Assembly: GCF_003286085.1 (NCBI RefSeq)
Contig: NW_020825298.1
Span: 9,548,001-9,612,000, forward strand
Direction: 5' to 3'
From: Drosophila persimilis
Taxonomy: Eukaryota; Arthropoda; Insecta; Diptera; Drosophilidae
DNA: 64,000 nt
Part shown: piece after piece, positions 1 through 12,690 of the stretch
How positions within the stretch are numbered: the first letter of the stretch is position 1
Layout of the letters: every line of letters starts with the position of its first letter
Position numbers and translations under genes: made by a program
Notes under the pieces: model-generated
The model's database searches: none
Told to the model about the DNA's origin: nothing
What the model saw: the letters and a program-made list of their open reading frames with translations, nothing else

Positions 1-1388
1 CTCTCAATCGAATTGGTTATTTCTTATTGGCCCCGATATTGGGGGCTTTTGCTATTTTCGTTAAACTTTATCTTGTTTTAAAATTAAACACAATTTGTTG
101 ACTTTGCCTGAGGGATCGTATCGCATAGCGCATGTCTGGTATCGTATCGTATCGTATAATACCCGGAACATTGCCGATTGTTTGTCTCCAATTTCGAATT
201 TCTGTTTTCATAATTTCGTATTGGGTGGTGGGTGGTGGGTGGTGTACGAACTCGTAGTTCGGTTGTAAAGATAGCACGGAACTAAGATTGACGATGTGAT
301 TTGCTCGGTTTGTGATTGAGTAATGGCTTGTCTTGATTAAAAAATCATTTCCATAAGTGGAAGGGGAAGGGGTGGTTATAAACCATAAATACTATAACTG
401 TTCTTAATGAGCGGGTACCTCTGACATAATTTTTGAGTGCGTATTTATAAGGAATTTCTGAAGGAAGCCAATGAAAGGAAAGGATCTTTATAGTGCCTTC
501 ATTCTCATTCAATTATGAAATTGTATTTGAAAAAAAAAAAAAAAAATGACATGCTATCAAAGATAAATAAATAAAAATAAAAAAAAATAAAATAAAAAAA
601 ATAATTAAATTAATATAAATTAAATTAATAAACATAAAACAAATAAATAAAAATTACATAAATAATAAAAAAATAAAAAAAAAATAATTAAATAAAAAAA
701 TAGATAATTAAAAATGTACATAATACCATTTCAGAATTAGTAAAAGACTTTTAAGACCAATCATTTAGTGTAATATTTTGTAATTCAATTAAAAACAATT
801 AAATATTATTTCTGTTCATACATTAAAATTTAATTGCTTTAATTTTAATTTATTTAGAGAAATAATATTTAATAATTAATTGTTTTTAATTTAATTTTCG
901 AAAATAAATGAGAAAATCCTTGAGCATATTATAAAAAAAAAACTTTTCCGAATTTACCTATACAGGTGGCCAAAACAGTGTTGTAAATGCATTGAGTGCA
1001 GTGTTGTAAACAAAAGAAATGTGAAAAATCTGCGCGAGCTGTCAAAGATCTTCTTCGTTTTGCTGTAAGCCCCCTGTAAGCCTATCCAGCCAAAAATCGC
1101 TATCGCTGGCCATATCGAGGCACTTGTTCTTGTTGGCCCTCAAACACACATTTGCCAATTAAGGACTCAATCGCACACACACACACACGCACACTACTGA
1201 GAGCAGAGGCAGAGGCACCTCATTAACAGTTTGACAAGACAAGCTGCAAAATGTCAGCGGAGGAGCCCTAGAAGGTCTCGTTTCTGGAACTGCTAGCTGA
1301 TCCATCGATCGTTCCACTTAAGTGTGGGCGTTACAAGCCCGACACACACACACACAGATGGATCTCTGGCAGAGTCACACACACTCAC
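1..1388. other. Non-coding, A/T-rich left edge
   Basis: No reading frame here looks coding. From about 530 to 930 the sequence is almost pure A/T, including a 16-base A run at 531-546 followed by A-rich simple sequence to about 720. Short CA runs lie near 1170-1190 and 1340-1350. If the exon at 1389-1705 is real, this is the start of its downstream intron. Confidence 0.6.
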
Positions 1389-1705
1389 TTGGGCTGGTGG
1401 AACTGCTGGGGCGCACCTCCTGCCTGCCGTTTGTCACACGGGCCGGCACACGACACGGCAACACTGTTCTGTTCGAATCCGGGCTCGAATTATAATTTAA
1501 TTGTTTCTTTTGCAACACTTTTCAAAATTGTAATTGGGAGCAAGTCGCGGAGCTTCACGCCCTTCGCTTTGCTTCGGTTGCGGATCGGATCGGATCGGCG
1601 GCGATCTTCGCCTCGGGGACACTTCTCCTCTGGGCTCTGGGCTATGAGCTCTGGTCTCTGGGCGGGAGAGAGACACGCTTTTTGATTGACTTCCGACAAA
1701 CGACT
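1389..1705 (-). promoter_or_regulatory. Candidate promoter and 5' untranslated exon (possibly of pdm2)
   Basis: On the minus strand an Inr-like TCAGTC (A at 1705) is followed by GCGTGT at about +28, a weak DPE match. After this comes about 315 nt that reads like a fly 5' UTR: moderately GC-rich, then A-rich stretches such as GTGTTGCAAAAGAAAC. It ends at CAA|GTGAGTGTG, a good 5' splice site with the last exon base at 1389. No start codon opens a credible frame, so the coding part would lie left of the window. In D. melanogaster the sister gene pdm2 lies downstream of nub in the same orientation, which is the position and strand expected here. Signals of this kind also occur by chance, and an enhancer-associated or unrelated transcript is possible. 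Confidence 0.35.
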
Positions 1706-1948
1706 GACTTAAAAAAACGCGCAAGGAGATATGAGCAAAAAAATACAACAACAACAACAACAACAAAAAGAAGCACACAAAAAACAGAGAAAAAGAGAAG
1801 TTCGCGACGACTGCAGCCGACGAAGAAGACGACGACGACGATGACGACGACGACGCCGAAGTCCGATGTATCCACAAAATGTCAAGCGAATGTGAATTTT
1901 TTTTTTATAGAAGATTTTGTTGTGCTTGTATGGGTTGTACATATGTAT

Positions 1949-2191
1949 GTGTGTGTGTGTGTGTGAGGGGCTGTAAACCAGCCAGCAGGTGGCTCTTGTG
2001 GGAGGCCACTGGGCTGTGGGCTGTGGGTGGGGGTTGGGTGGTTGGGGCGCCGTTTGACTTCGTTTTTCCTGCTTCTTCTTTCGGTCATTCTTTTATTTTC
2101 TTTTTTCTTTTTTTTGCACGTTTCTTTGCACGAGTTTTAAAATCAAATGCGTGTATTGTGTGGGTGGGTTCTATATATAAATGTGTGTGTT

Positions 2192-2227
<36 letters not shown>
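1949..2227. repeat. Two GT microsatellites
   Basis: A short GT run lies at about 1949-1965. A longer one, interrupted once by TT and GG, lies at about 2182-2227. Both are simple dinucleotide arrays likely to vary in length. Confidence 0.9.
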
Positions 2228-2232
<5 letters not shown>

Positions 2233-3520
2233 CTCTTATCGGATTTGGAATTATGTATGTATTGACTGGGGTTCGCTTCTGCTGCTTCTGTTCGCTCTGC
2301 CCCCCCCCCCTCCACCCCTTAAGTTGATTTGTAGTTTTTGAGCGGCATAAAAATGTATTTTGCACTGGGGGTGGGCGACGAGGCAGAGGAGTGAGAGGTA
2401 TATACAATTTTCTTGGCCTAAAATTAAGTTAAAATTCACAACTTAAAATAAATAAATAAATAAAAAAAAAACCAACATAATCTAGAATTTAATGGGAAGG
2501 AGCCTAAATCCTCTATTTGGTTGGTTTTTTAGCGAATTATTATTTTAAAATTTCCTAAATCAATAAATCATTATATACCAATATTATATCCTCTCTAAAA
2601 ATTCGACTGCTATCGTGTGTTTTTTCCCCAATAAAATAATCACTTTAAAATTCTTAAAAATATTTATTAAAAATAAAAGAAAATTATATTAAAAATAAAC
2701 AACTGCAAATCCAAACTTTATGCCCTATTTGTATTCTTTTGCCATCCATTTATATGAAAACAGTAACCCGACGGCAATCCCGCTGATGCCTGAAATCCCT
2801 TGCTCAACTCGCATTACGCATACGCCCCGTGCCCCATGCAGTGCCTGCCACACCAAAATCCTCGGCAATACAAAAACAAAGAAACCACAAAACAGCAGAA
2901 AAAACCAAGATTTGACATTGCGATGATGGCAGCAGCCGAGAATTATTCGCTGGACTGTCAAAAAGCGAATCAGAAAAGGAGTCGGAAAGAGGAGGCACAA
3001 AAACGGCGGCAAAAGCAAGGCAAAAAGCGATAAACGCATAAATTAAAATAATTACAAGAGGCGTCCTTTGACGGTTGTTGTTGTTGTTGTTGTTGCTGTC
3101 ACGCACAGAAAAAACGAGGCAGTAGAACGAGAGGAGTCGCGAGGACGACAACCGACAAACGGCCAACGGAGTTGCAACTGAAAAACTGCAATTGAATGCA
3201 ATCCGAAGCTGGCTGTGGCAGCCCAGCAGCCCCCCAAACAAGAGGCAGCCACAGCAGAGATGGAGGCAGAGATTTTTCTCACTCAAAAACTTGGGTTCCA
3301 CAGCGCTGCGAGGTGCAACAAAATTGTTGCTGGGAGCTTTGGCTGCCTGCTGTTGATTTTATTCAAAATGGTTTGTTTATGCCTCAACGGAGAGCGGCGG
3401 CAGAAGCAACAGCAGCAGAGGGGAAATCCATACAGCTGCGCTCTCACACGCACACACATAAACACACACACACATGGCCCGACGGCAGCCAATCACTTTG
3501 GCGCTCTCTTTGGCGCATGT

Positions 3521-3640
3521 CTGTTCTCGCTCTCTTTCTCGCTCTCTCTCTCTGTGGTTTGGCGACTTCGAATTCGCCCCAACTCGCGTCGTTGGAGCAA
3601 TTCGCCCCGAGACAGCATCGCATCGCATCGCATCGCATCG
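3521..3640. repeat. GAGA-type CT tract and GCATC pentamer array
   Basis: A CT-rich tract at about 3521-3556 gives many GAGAG sites on the minus strand, the binding site of GAGA factor (Trl). At 3615-3640 the pentamer GCATC is repeated five times. A CA run lies just upstream at about 3448-3475. These could be part of a regulatory element, but nothing else here supports one. Confidence 0.75.
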
Positions 3641-5529
3641 CCTGGCATCTCTATGTATTCCGAGAGGGCCTTTACCTTTTGACTTTGCCTTCGCCTTCGC
3701 CAGCGACTGGCTAATTTCCGTTCATTAAAGTTGGCAGCCTCTCGCTTTCCACACCACCACCACTCCACCACCCCCCCTCTGGAGCCCCCTTCGGTTGTAA
3801 GTTCTTAAAGTTCCTTCGTTTTGGTCCAACTTTAATTTCATTGATTAGCGCGCAGAGAGGAAAAGTCTTACCCCCCAGCCCTCCCGCCCTCCCTCCTCCT
3901 GGAAGGATGTTTCTTCTTCTGCTGCTGCTGGGCTTCTTTTATTTTTGGTTTGTCACTTCTATTCTCTGTCTGTCTGTCTGGCTGTGTTTTGGCTTGTTGT
4001 ATCCCTCGTTCATTCTTACTTTCTGTTCTGTGTTCCGTTTCTTTGGTACTTTTTTGTCTTTGTAAGCATTTAAGTTGTCTCCCCTTGCTGCTGCTTTTGT
4101 TGTTGTTGGGGTTGGGGTTGGGGTTGCTTAAATCTAACTAATCGATGGCTAAGCAATAGATATAGCGATAGTTTGTGGTTTGTTGTGGCGGGGCAATTGT
4201 GGGATAAGAAGTTCTTGGAAGCGTCGCCCAACTATTTATGGAGCAAATCTAAGTATAGTTTTGGTTATTTATACATTGGATGATGATTTTATGATTATTA
4301 TAAATATATTTTAGGTAGCAAAGAAATCAGGATATTTATTGAAGAGATAGATCTTCGGGTAAATGGTTCGATATTTATAGAAAACAATTTCTTAGGGTAA
4401 GAAATAAAATATATTTTAATATGGTTTGCATTCTTGCTGGGATTATCCCTGGAATACTTTGCCAAAAAGTGGGTTTTCTGAACATTTTCTTTAAACTATT
4501 AACAACTTAGTCTGTCATGGGCACTATTCTTTTCAGTAGAAAGACAATATTAATGGTTTCTCATCTCTCCTAATGTGTTTTATGTTACGGCTTCCTTCCC
4601 TCATAGAAAGAGCCTTTTTTATGGGGAATAAAACACTTCAAATGGTCCAAAAACCTGGAAGTCATTAGATATTTTGCACTAGGACTTCTATTATTTGATT
4701 ATTAAATTTAATAATAAATTAATTTACTTATCGCCTTCAATCTGAGCCCTCAGCAACGCTCCCTTCATTAAAAGGCTTTCATTCTTCTTGAACCAACAAA
4801 ATCCTCCCCTAAAAGTTTATGTTTCAATGGAAAACAGATTTTAAAATATGACAAAAGATACAAGATAGAGTGAGAAAGCTATACAGCCAAAGCTGAAGGG
4901 CTAGAGGGAGATGGCCAGCCTTGCTTTGTGTGTGTTTTCTCTCTCTCTTGTTTCTTATCATTTGACTATATGCAGAGCGCAACGCCCACACTCAAAGGCG
5001 AAGGCGTGTGACCCGAACCCCTCCCCAACCCCCATTAAGGCCCTGTTCCATTTTCCATTCTGCACATTCCGTATACGCCCCATAAAACTTGAGAATGCCA
5101 TCCCTGGCCTCCCCCCCAAGCAATCTTTTGCCCCCCCCTTCCCCCCATCCCCTGACTGCTCCCTAAGTTATGGCTCTTTCTTTATCTCCCCCTTGAACTT
5201 TTTAGAATTTTCCACTTTTCCTTTTCTTTTTTTTTGCTCCTCACAAACATTTCCTGTCTCTTTTTATTTACATTACACACGACATAAAAGTTGAAACTTT
5301 CCTATAATGTTCATCCTATATAAAGGACCACATGCCACCCGTATATTTAGATGTATGTATTTGTGGGTGGCATACAATGGCCGGGGATATATGTACATAC
5401 GTTGTATATAAGGAAACAAAGAGAAGAAATATTCTTCTTTTTTTTTCCCAGGCTGTATTTCAACGGTATATTTTTTTTTCTCGCTTCCGTTTCGCAGTTG
5501 TGACTTTTCATTTTTCATATGTTGACTGC

Positions 5530-5954
5530 CACACACACACACACAGAGACACACACACAGGCCCTATATATACAGCTCCTTTCTCTCTCTCTCTCCCGAG
5601 TCTGTCCTTCTCTTACTCAGGTTTCTCCTTCTCTCTCTCTCTCGCTCTCTGCTCCTTTTTCCTAACCAAAGTAAATGGCTTTTGCATTGTAAAATGTTGC
5701 ATACATTTTCCTCTACTTTGCCTTTCTTTTCTTCTGTACGTGTGTGTGTGTGTGTGAGCGTTTATATGGCTGCCATTTACCGTTATGCTGGCACTCGTAC
5801 ATAGAGAGCCGAAACACCGCGCCAGAGCAGGATGCCAGACCCACACAAGCTGGCCCTCTCTCTCGCTCGATTTCTGGGGCCTGGGTATATTTTAAAATTT
5901 ATGAAAAATAATATTTTCCATCTCTTCACACACACACACACACACACACACACA
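5530..5954. repeat. Cluster of CA, CT and GT microsatellites
   Basis: CA runs lie at about 5530-5560 and 5927-5954, CT runs at about 5581-5595 and 5630-5650, and a GT run at about 5738-5755. The open frames over this stretch come from these repeats and are not coding. Confidence 0.85.
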
Positions 5955-6224
5955 GGGGCACATTCTTGGAGGAGTTCTGGGCCGTAAGGCGCACAATCAG
6001 AATACAATGGCAGCCTAAGGCGATGGGGAGGAGTAGGAGGGAGGAGGGACGGATGGATGCTCGTGTATATGCAGCAGCAGCAGCAGCAGCGGCAGAGGCA
6101 GGATAGGGAGTCCCGTGGCACAGTTGGCTTCCTTCGCTCACATTTACGTACAGAGTTGCAAGATAGAGGTGCTTCAAACAGGGTTGTCAGCGTGTTTTGG
6201 GGAACTAAGAAAATGATTTTTAAT

Positions 6225-6790
6225 TTGGGGAATATTTAATCCAAATAATATGGAATTTTTAGAATATTTTTACGAGTCCTTGAACGGCTAAGAAATCAAT
6301 ATAAAATGACTCTACTTTAGGGATAATTTCTGGACACATACAAAAATTTATAAAAATGGTTTTACTTTTGGTTGAAAATATGCCACAGAATTTATTGTTT
6401 TTAGATTTATAATATTATGAAATTACAGAAACTCGCCAAATTATATTTAAAATTTTTAAATATAGAAATTTTTTTTCTTATCAATCAATCTTATAAGAAA
6501 ATTATTAAGACATTTAAAAATGTTAAATATATTTTTGGGAGTTTCTTAATATTTATCGATCAATCGTATCCGAAAACAAATAAAATTATTTAAAAAATTG
6601 TATATATGTATGTTTAATTTTGGGAATTTCTTAATTTGTATCGTTCAGAAAAAAAAAAAAAATTTTTAAATTTGTATATATAATTTTGGGAATTTCTTAA
6701 TTTTTTTCTGATTTAAATTAATTAAAAACTTTTAAATATAATATTTTTAATGTCTTCATTTTTCTCAGATTTTTTTATAATTTTTGTTTG
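6225..6790. repeat. A/T-rich stretch with degenerate short repeats
   Basis: The phrase TTTTGGGAATTTCTTAAT recurs, in exact or near form, at about 6532-6550, 6615-6633 and 6682-6700, on an A/T-rich background with an A run at about 6649-6661. This looks like a decayed local tandem duplication of about 70-85 bp. Confidence 0.5.
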
Positions 6791-7490
6791 CTTTAATCTT
6801 GCTCTCCATTTGTTTTTTTTTACAGATTTTCTATCATATTTGACCCTTATTTTTCCTTCAAAAAGTTTTTCGGATTATTTTCCTTGCTTGCCTTGACAAC
6901 CCTGGTCACTCAAGTCAAAAGCATTTCCATTATGATAATGTAAGTGCACAATTTTCCCAACTTGAATGCGCACACAGATGCACATGCTCCCTCCCTTCCT
7001 CCCTCTCTCTCTCTGTCTGCATCTCTCCTTCTCTCTCTCTCTGTCTTTTAGCTTCTCCCTCACTCGTGCAGTGCGCTTGGAAAATTTTCATATCCCAGCC
7101 AGGGCACACGAGAAGCCATGGAACATGAAAAACTGCACAAATGGCAGAAAATGTTGCAAAACTACATGACCTGTGGGGCGGCTGCTGTGTGCGGCGAAAA
7201 CTGAAAGAAAGAAAAAAAAAGGAAAAAGAGGAACCAGGATCCAAGGACCAGAGGACCAGAGGACCAGGACAACGAAGCACATGCACATAAAATACGATAA
7301 CTGTGGACCAAAGTGCTATATATGAAAGGTATTTGCTGGGGAGACCTCCACGAGCAGGGGAGGGGGTCCACATGGCCACTCTACATACTCCACTACACCC
7401 ATACGAGTGCATTTTTAGAATATAAAAGGCGTTGCCCTGGCAGGTCGTATGTAATTACGCTGGCCCCCAGTTTTGCACCTCAGAGAACCT

Positions 7491-7516
7491 CTCACACACA
7501 CACACACACACACACA
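7491..7516. repeat. CA microsatellite
   Basis: An almost pure run of CA dinucleotides, ending in CAGCCACAGGCACTCACACA. Confidence 0.85.
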
Positions 7517-9424
7517 GCCACAGGCACTCACACATATGAAACTATAAAATATGATGAAAGGTTACATAAGCCAAAATCCTACTCCCTACCCCCTCCACCC
7601 CCTCTATTTCTTTCCATAAAACTTTGGCATTTATGCCATAAAATTAAGTATGAAATTGAAAAATTGCTTACAGGCTTCATCCTCAATTTTTGCCTCTCCC
7701 TCTCCCTCTCCCTGGACATATTGTGAAATTAATTTTTAAATATTTATGAGCCAAACTGTACCAAAAGGCAGCAGCGCCAATAGCAGAAGCATTCGGTATT
7801 TGTTTACGATGGCAGGCAGGGAGGGGGGTTCCAGGAGGAGGTCCAAGCGATTGCCCATTTTCAATTTTGATCAATTTCTTGTATTTCTTTTTTTATTGAA
7901 TTTTCAAGTGGAGCGTGTGCTCGAGTTCGTTTCTCTCTCCCTCTCTCTTTGTACATGAGAAATATGAGAAAGAAATTTCATTTCGTTAAGCAGAAGACCT
8001 CCGGCAGGGCGTATGAGTAATGTGCTTTTCTTGTTTCAGCTAAAATACACATAAATAAATACTTATATAGTATGTATGTGGAGTGTACTCCAACACTGTG
8101 GTGGGGCTAAGTTTAATAAGAAAATTACCCTAGAGACTAGTTAGGAAATTCACAAAAATTCAGCATAAAAATTGGAACATTTTTCATACGTTCAAAAAAC
8201 TTTAAAACTCTAAAAATCTCGAAATATCCCTGTACATATCCACCAGGTTCATTCAACTGATCTTAACTTGTGCCATCTTTGATCTCCGATCTGGCCCTGG
8301 CCCTGGCCCTGCCTGATAGACTGATAGCGATAATGATAATGATGCCTCTGAAGCCCATCTGATTATGATAATAATGCGTGATCGGGTTAAGCACAGAAAT
8401 TGCTACCTTTTTATGCTACATTTTCCCTCCTTTTTTTTGCTTAATAAGCCCCAGACCTCGGCAGACCTCTCGCCAGGGAACCCGCAAGCCAAAAGTCGAG
8501 CACACAATGTGCTGTTGTTGTTTTTGTTGGAGGCACAAGTGCTTAACAAGCTGTTTTGCATGGAGCGAGATCTCGCAGCTGCCCTCCGAACCTCGGAACC
8601 TCGGAACCTCCGGCTATAGGCGATCCCTGAGCCGTAGTCAAAGACCAGTAGCCCCCGAAACAATGCACTTAATGTGGGAAAAAACGTCAAGAATTTGCAC
8701 GCCAGCCCAGAGACCACAAGAGAATTCGCCAGCCACCTTCTCTCTGCCTCAACTTTACCCTACACTTCCTCTCCACCTCCCTATCCCTCTCTCTTAGTGT
8801 GTTTCTTCATATGCAAAAAGCCTCGGCTAAGGCAGCTGCAACTTTTTGTACCCATTACTGGGTGGGAGTGTAGGGGTATGTTCCATTTGGTTAGATATTT
8901 GTTACAGATCTGGTTATACCCGCGGACAGGAACCCTAGAAGAAAGCCGGAACCCCTATGTCCTTGGGTATGTTGCAGTAGAGCGAAGAACGCACTGATAT
9001 TCACAGAGAAAATGGCAAACAACACCAAGAAGTACGTCTAGAACTCATATCCACTTCGTTTTTTCCTCTCCCGAGCCAAATATTGAATATTCCGCTCATC
9101 CGAAAGCGCTGATTCGTGATATAGACCCCGAATTTCACCATGGTCATGCGCTCAAATTCAAGCCTGAGTCAGATGGTATGTGTTAAGCATCAGAAAAACC
9201 GAAACTACCAATAATCGAGACCCCCACATGACCTGAAAACGTTTATCTATTCCCGCAAACCCACTAGCGTTTGGATATTTGCCTACTGGGTATCTTCTAG
9301 TCGTAATACTGGACTCTCTACCTTTCCGCGTTGCTTGTTTTGGCCTTTACCTGCATGTGGCCGGCCAGCCAGCCGGCCAACTTATCTGGCCAACTTAGCT
9401 CTGGGCACGAAACAATTCACACTT

Positions 9425-9449
9425 GAGAGAGAGAGAGAGAGAGAGAGAG
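9425..9449. repeat. GA microsatellite
   Basis: About a dozen uninterrupted GA dinucleotides. These are GAGA-factor-type sites, but there is no promoter signature beside them. Confidence 0.9.
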
Positions 9450-12334
9450 TGGGGAGAGAGGAGACGGGAGGAGCGGGTGCAGCCTTGTTGCGTGTCGGCT
9501 GTTTGCTCTGTGCCTGTGCTGATCATTTGCTTAAATAGCCCAAAGGGGACACCAGCCGATCCGATTCATTGCGGAATATGGGTGGCTTGGCTCAAATCTC
9601 TTTGGGCCAAAAACACAAAAAACAACAGCGAAAAAGGTGTCGAGTGTGTGTGGAGTGGATTTTGCGTGTTTATCGCGATGCACAAGGCAAGAAAAATTAT
9701 TAAGGGTTTTTAATGGTTCAAAGGAGGAGCAGCAGGAGGAGGAGAAGGATGTGTAGAAGGGCAGGGGGCGGGCAGGAGGAAAGCCCATGGACTGAATAAT
9801 CTTGAAATAAACATGGATTTATTTTGAATAATAAGAAGGACTTCTTTAAGGCTAAAAAAGCTGGGAGATTGGGCCTAAAAACCTTAGAAAGAAGACTCAA
9901 CAGCTCGCTGAATGATATGATAGTCTATGTGGAGGTCAAATGGTACACTCTTTGACACTTCTTAGACCTCTTACTATTAGATGAAAGACTGAGCTAAGAT
10001 CTATAATGACTTTCCCTTAAGAATGATCTCCATACTCGTATACAAAACAGTCCTAAACGTTCCACCTGAAGAGCTCTCCTAGAACTCCCTTTATCAGTTC
10101 TATTCAAGACTTTTCTTTCATGGCAAACCCACTTTCATGCGGCAGAAACGATCTGCCCCTGCAGCCCCCCCGCACTCAACCTTGATATCTCCTCAAAGAT
10201 AGTGGAATGCAGCTCCCAATGATCAGCATCTGAAAGCCGGGGGACACCAGGGGCCAGGCCAGCCAAATGTTTATGAGAAACCAACACGTTACCGTCCTCT
10301 GGGCTCCCACCGCACCCACCGCGCCACCTCCAGTTGCCAGCCACCCACATGGTACCTTTTTTTTCCATGCCAGCTACCAAGAAGCAGGCTAATAGACATT
10401 TTGCCTATTTTAATAAGTGGCAAAAAGGCGTGAAATAGTGACTGCCTTCGGGATGTTTGGGAAATACCTTTGGCTGGGGCTCTATCGCAGCCTATCAATG
10501 GCAGGGGGCTGGGGGCAGAAGGCTGGAGGCCCACCTTGGGTGCTGGAGTTGTTGCCCTGCCTGCAGCTGTTTTTGTTTTGTGTCTACCTTTCCCTATACG
10601 AGTACCTTGTAGCTATACCTGACTCCCAGTCCCGGTCCCAGTCTGACTCTGGCTCTGCCTCAGTCTCAGTCTCAACCTCAGTTCAGGCCAAGTGGAAATG
10701 GAAGTTTAAGTCGGGGCCCAACTCCAATTTGAGCTGCAGTCGAAACGGACCACAAGGTGAGAAATGAGATTTTAATCGGACGTGTCTGATTTCAAATGAG
10801 CCTTAATGGGGAAGCCATTTAGCCCGGCACTTACCACCAATATCCATGGAATGGAGGAGGACACTCCTCTGGCCCCACCATCCACCTCCTCCTCACCACA
10901 GAAGTCCTCTTTGCAAAGTCTTTCCCTTTAGGTCGGCTTAGTTTATTTATTTTTATATTTCCACAGTTTTTGTTGTCTTTTATCGTTGCCTGATGCTGTG
11001 GGTCGCCAGAAACACCAGCCACAAGCCAGGAACTACTTTTGCGGTTTATAAAAACAATAGGCATATTTTTGGGTGATTTTATGGCCTTAGATCGATGCGG
11101 AAATATGCGCATTTTATGTAATATTTCTAGAAATTTAATTACGAAAACACTCAGTACTTTTTCCCCTGGCCTGGCCACCCCGCTCTTCTGGCATTCCAAG
11201 AGCGCTGGGTAGGCCTTTCTTATCATTATCATTTATCCATTGCACACGCAATGAGCGAGAGAAAAACGAGCCAAACCAAATGCAAGGCCTACCAAATTTT
11301 TCGCAATTAACTTTTTTGCGATTTTTAAATATTATGGAACACGCACAGAGCAGAACAGGAGAGCGGTAGAGCGGGAGAGCGGGAGAGCAGATCGATACGG
11401 AAGAGCACACGTGTAAATGGCTGTGTAGCAGCTCCCACACACCGAGATGCAGGCAGCTTTCATCTGTGCCTCTCTGCCCATTCTTTTGGGGATCGGGAGC
11501 ACTTGCCAGCAGCACATCTGGATCTCTGGGCATGGGCATGGGCATGGCTCTGGTGGGGGCTCTGAGGGGGCCAACGATCTGATAAGCTCCGAGCTCCGAA
11601 CGTCCAGCAATTTACTGAGGCTGAAGGAGACCTAAGCTGATCCTAACCTTGCCCAATCCGTTGGCTGCTGTGCGGTCCGAGTCCGATCTTGGCTGGCTTC
11701 CGCTTGCTGGCTGGAGTCTGGGGTCTGCCCTCGTCTGGGGTTTGGGGTCTGGGGTCTGGGGTCTGTTATGCTTGTGGCTACAATTTTATTTACGAGTCAT
11801 GCGCGCGACCGTCGCCTTCGAGACGCGCTTCTCCTGGTCTTCGGCTTCGGCTTTGGCTTCTCCTCCCTCAATCGAGACTGCTGCTCATCCGCCTCCGCCT
11901 CCTTTGCGTGAGTGCGATTTTGTTCGTTTCTTTCATACTCATTCATTCATGGTCTCTCTGGAGCTGCACTGGACACGCACCCAATAATTTTTGATTAGAT
12001 TGCGCTTTGAATCGAGTCTCGACTGGGGGTGGATTAATTAAAATTGGTAGTTAATAAAAGCGGCTAACTAAAAGAAGAAGCACAGCGAAAATATGGGGAC
12101 TTTGCAGATATCAAAATGCTATTTTAATATACAAAATCACAGTATGCACCTATCACATGATATTTCCTTAAATAAAACCTCCTAGGAGTGTAGATAATTA
12201 TTAGTTTTAATAAGAAGAACTATTTTAAGAACTCCACATATAAAAAGAGCTTGAAAGCATTGTTCGTTAAAAATTATATTTTTCTTTAAAAGTTAATCAT
12301 TTCTTTACGATTTGTCAAAAATTATTATAATAGA

Positions 12335-12690
12335 CCAGTTTAGGAAATGACTCACCCTATTGGAACGAAAGCACTCCTTTCCTTTTGATTCTCTTCTTGG
12401 AATTTGGAGTGGGAAAGAGACAAAACTTGACGAATTTTCAAGCACGCACACACATTGCTGGAAAAAAAGATTAACAAAACTATTAAACATTTTAGTTTTT
12501 CACACATGAATAAAAAGAAATTTGTTTACATATGTATGTACATATGTATGTGTTAAACGTTGCACATATCTATACATACATATGTACATATGTATGCATA
12601 TAAAACTTGCTGGACTTTTTCTTTGACGAGCTGCCTTTTTTTGCTGCCATTTTGCTTTTTTCTGCGACCCCGCCAACTGATTTCCAATAA
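12335..12690. repeat. Outer, unpaired module of the foldback-like element
   Basis: This stretch repeats, in direct orientation, the module that starts at about 12785 in the left arm. Shared landmarks in order are a CTCACCCTA phrase, GATTCTCTTCTT, GGAGTGGGAAAG, CAAAACTTGACGAATTTTCA, a short CA run, and the block ending near CTGCCATTTTGC. It has no counterpart on the right side of the palindrome. The module was therefore either duplicated into the left flank, or this is a remnant of an earlier insertion. Confidence 0.6.

Larger units (their letters stand above)
1706..12334. other. Non-coding interval with many simple repeats
   Basis: I see no coding exon on either strand. Open frames here are made of CA/GT, CT/GA or T-rich simple sequence. 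The interval alternates between moderately GC-rich patches (about 2.7-4.1, 5.0-6.2, 6.9-8.0, 8.3-9.7 and 10.1-11.9 kb) and A/T-rich patches (4.2-4.8, 6.2-6.8 and 12.0-12.3 kb). That pattern is usual for regulatory deserts around developmental regulators in flies. Enhancers are plausible but cannot be delimited from sequence alone. Confidence 0.6.

Noticed and set aside
8845-9100. GTACCCATTACTGGGT and GGTTATACCCGC phrases resembling DINE-1/INE-type Helitron sequence
   Set aside because: The resemblance is short and from memory; I could not find both ends of an element or any second copy in the window.
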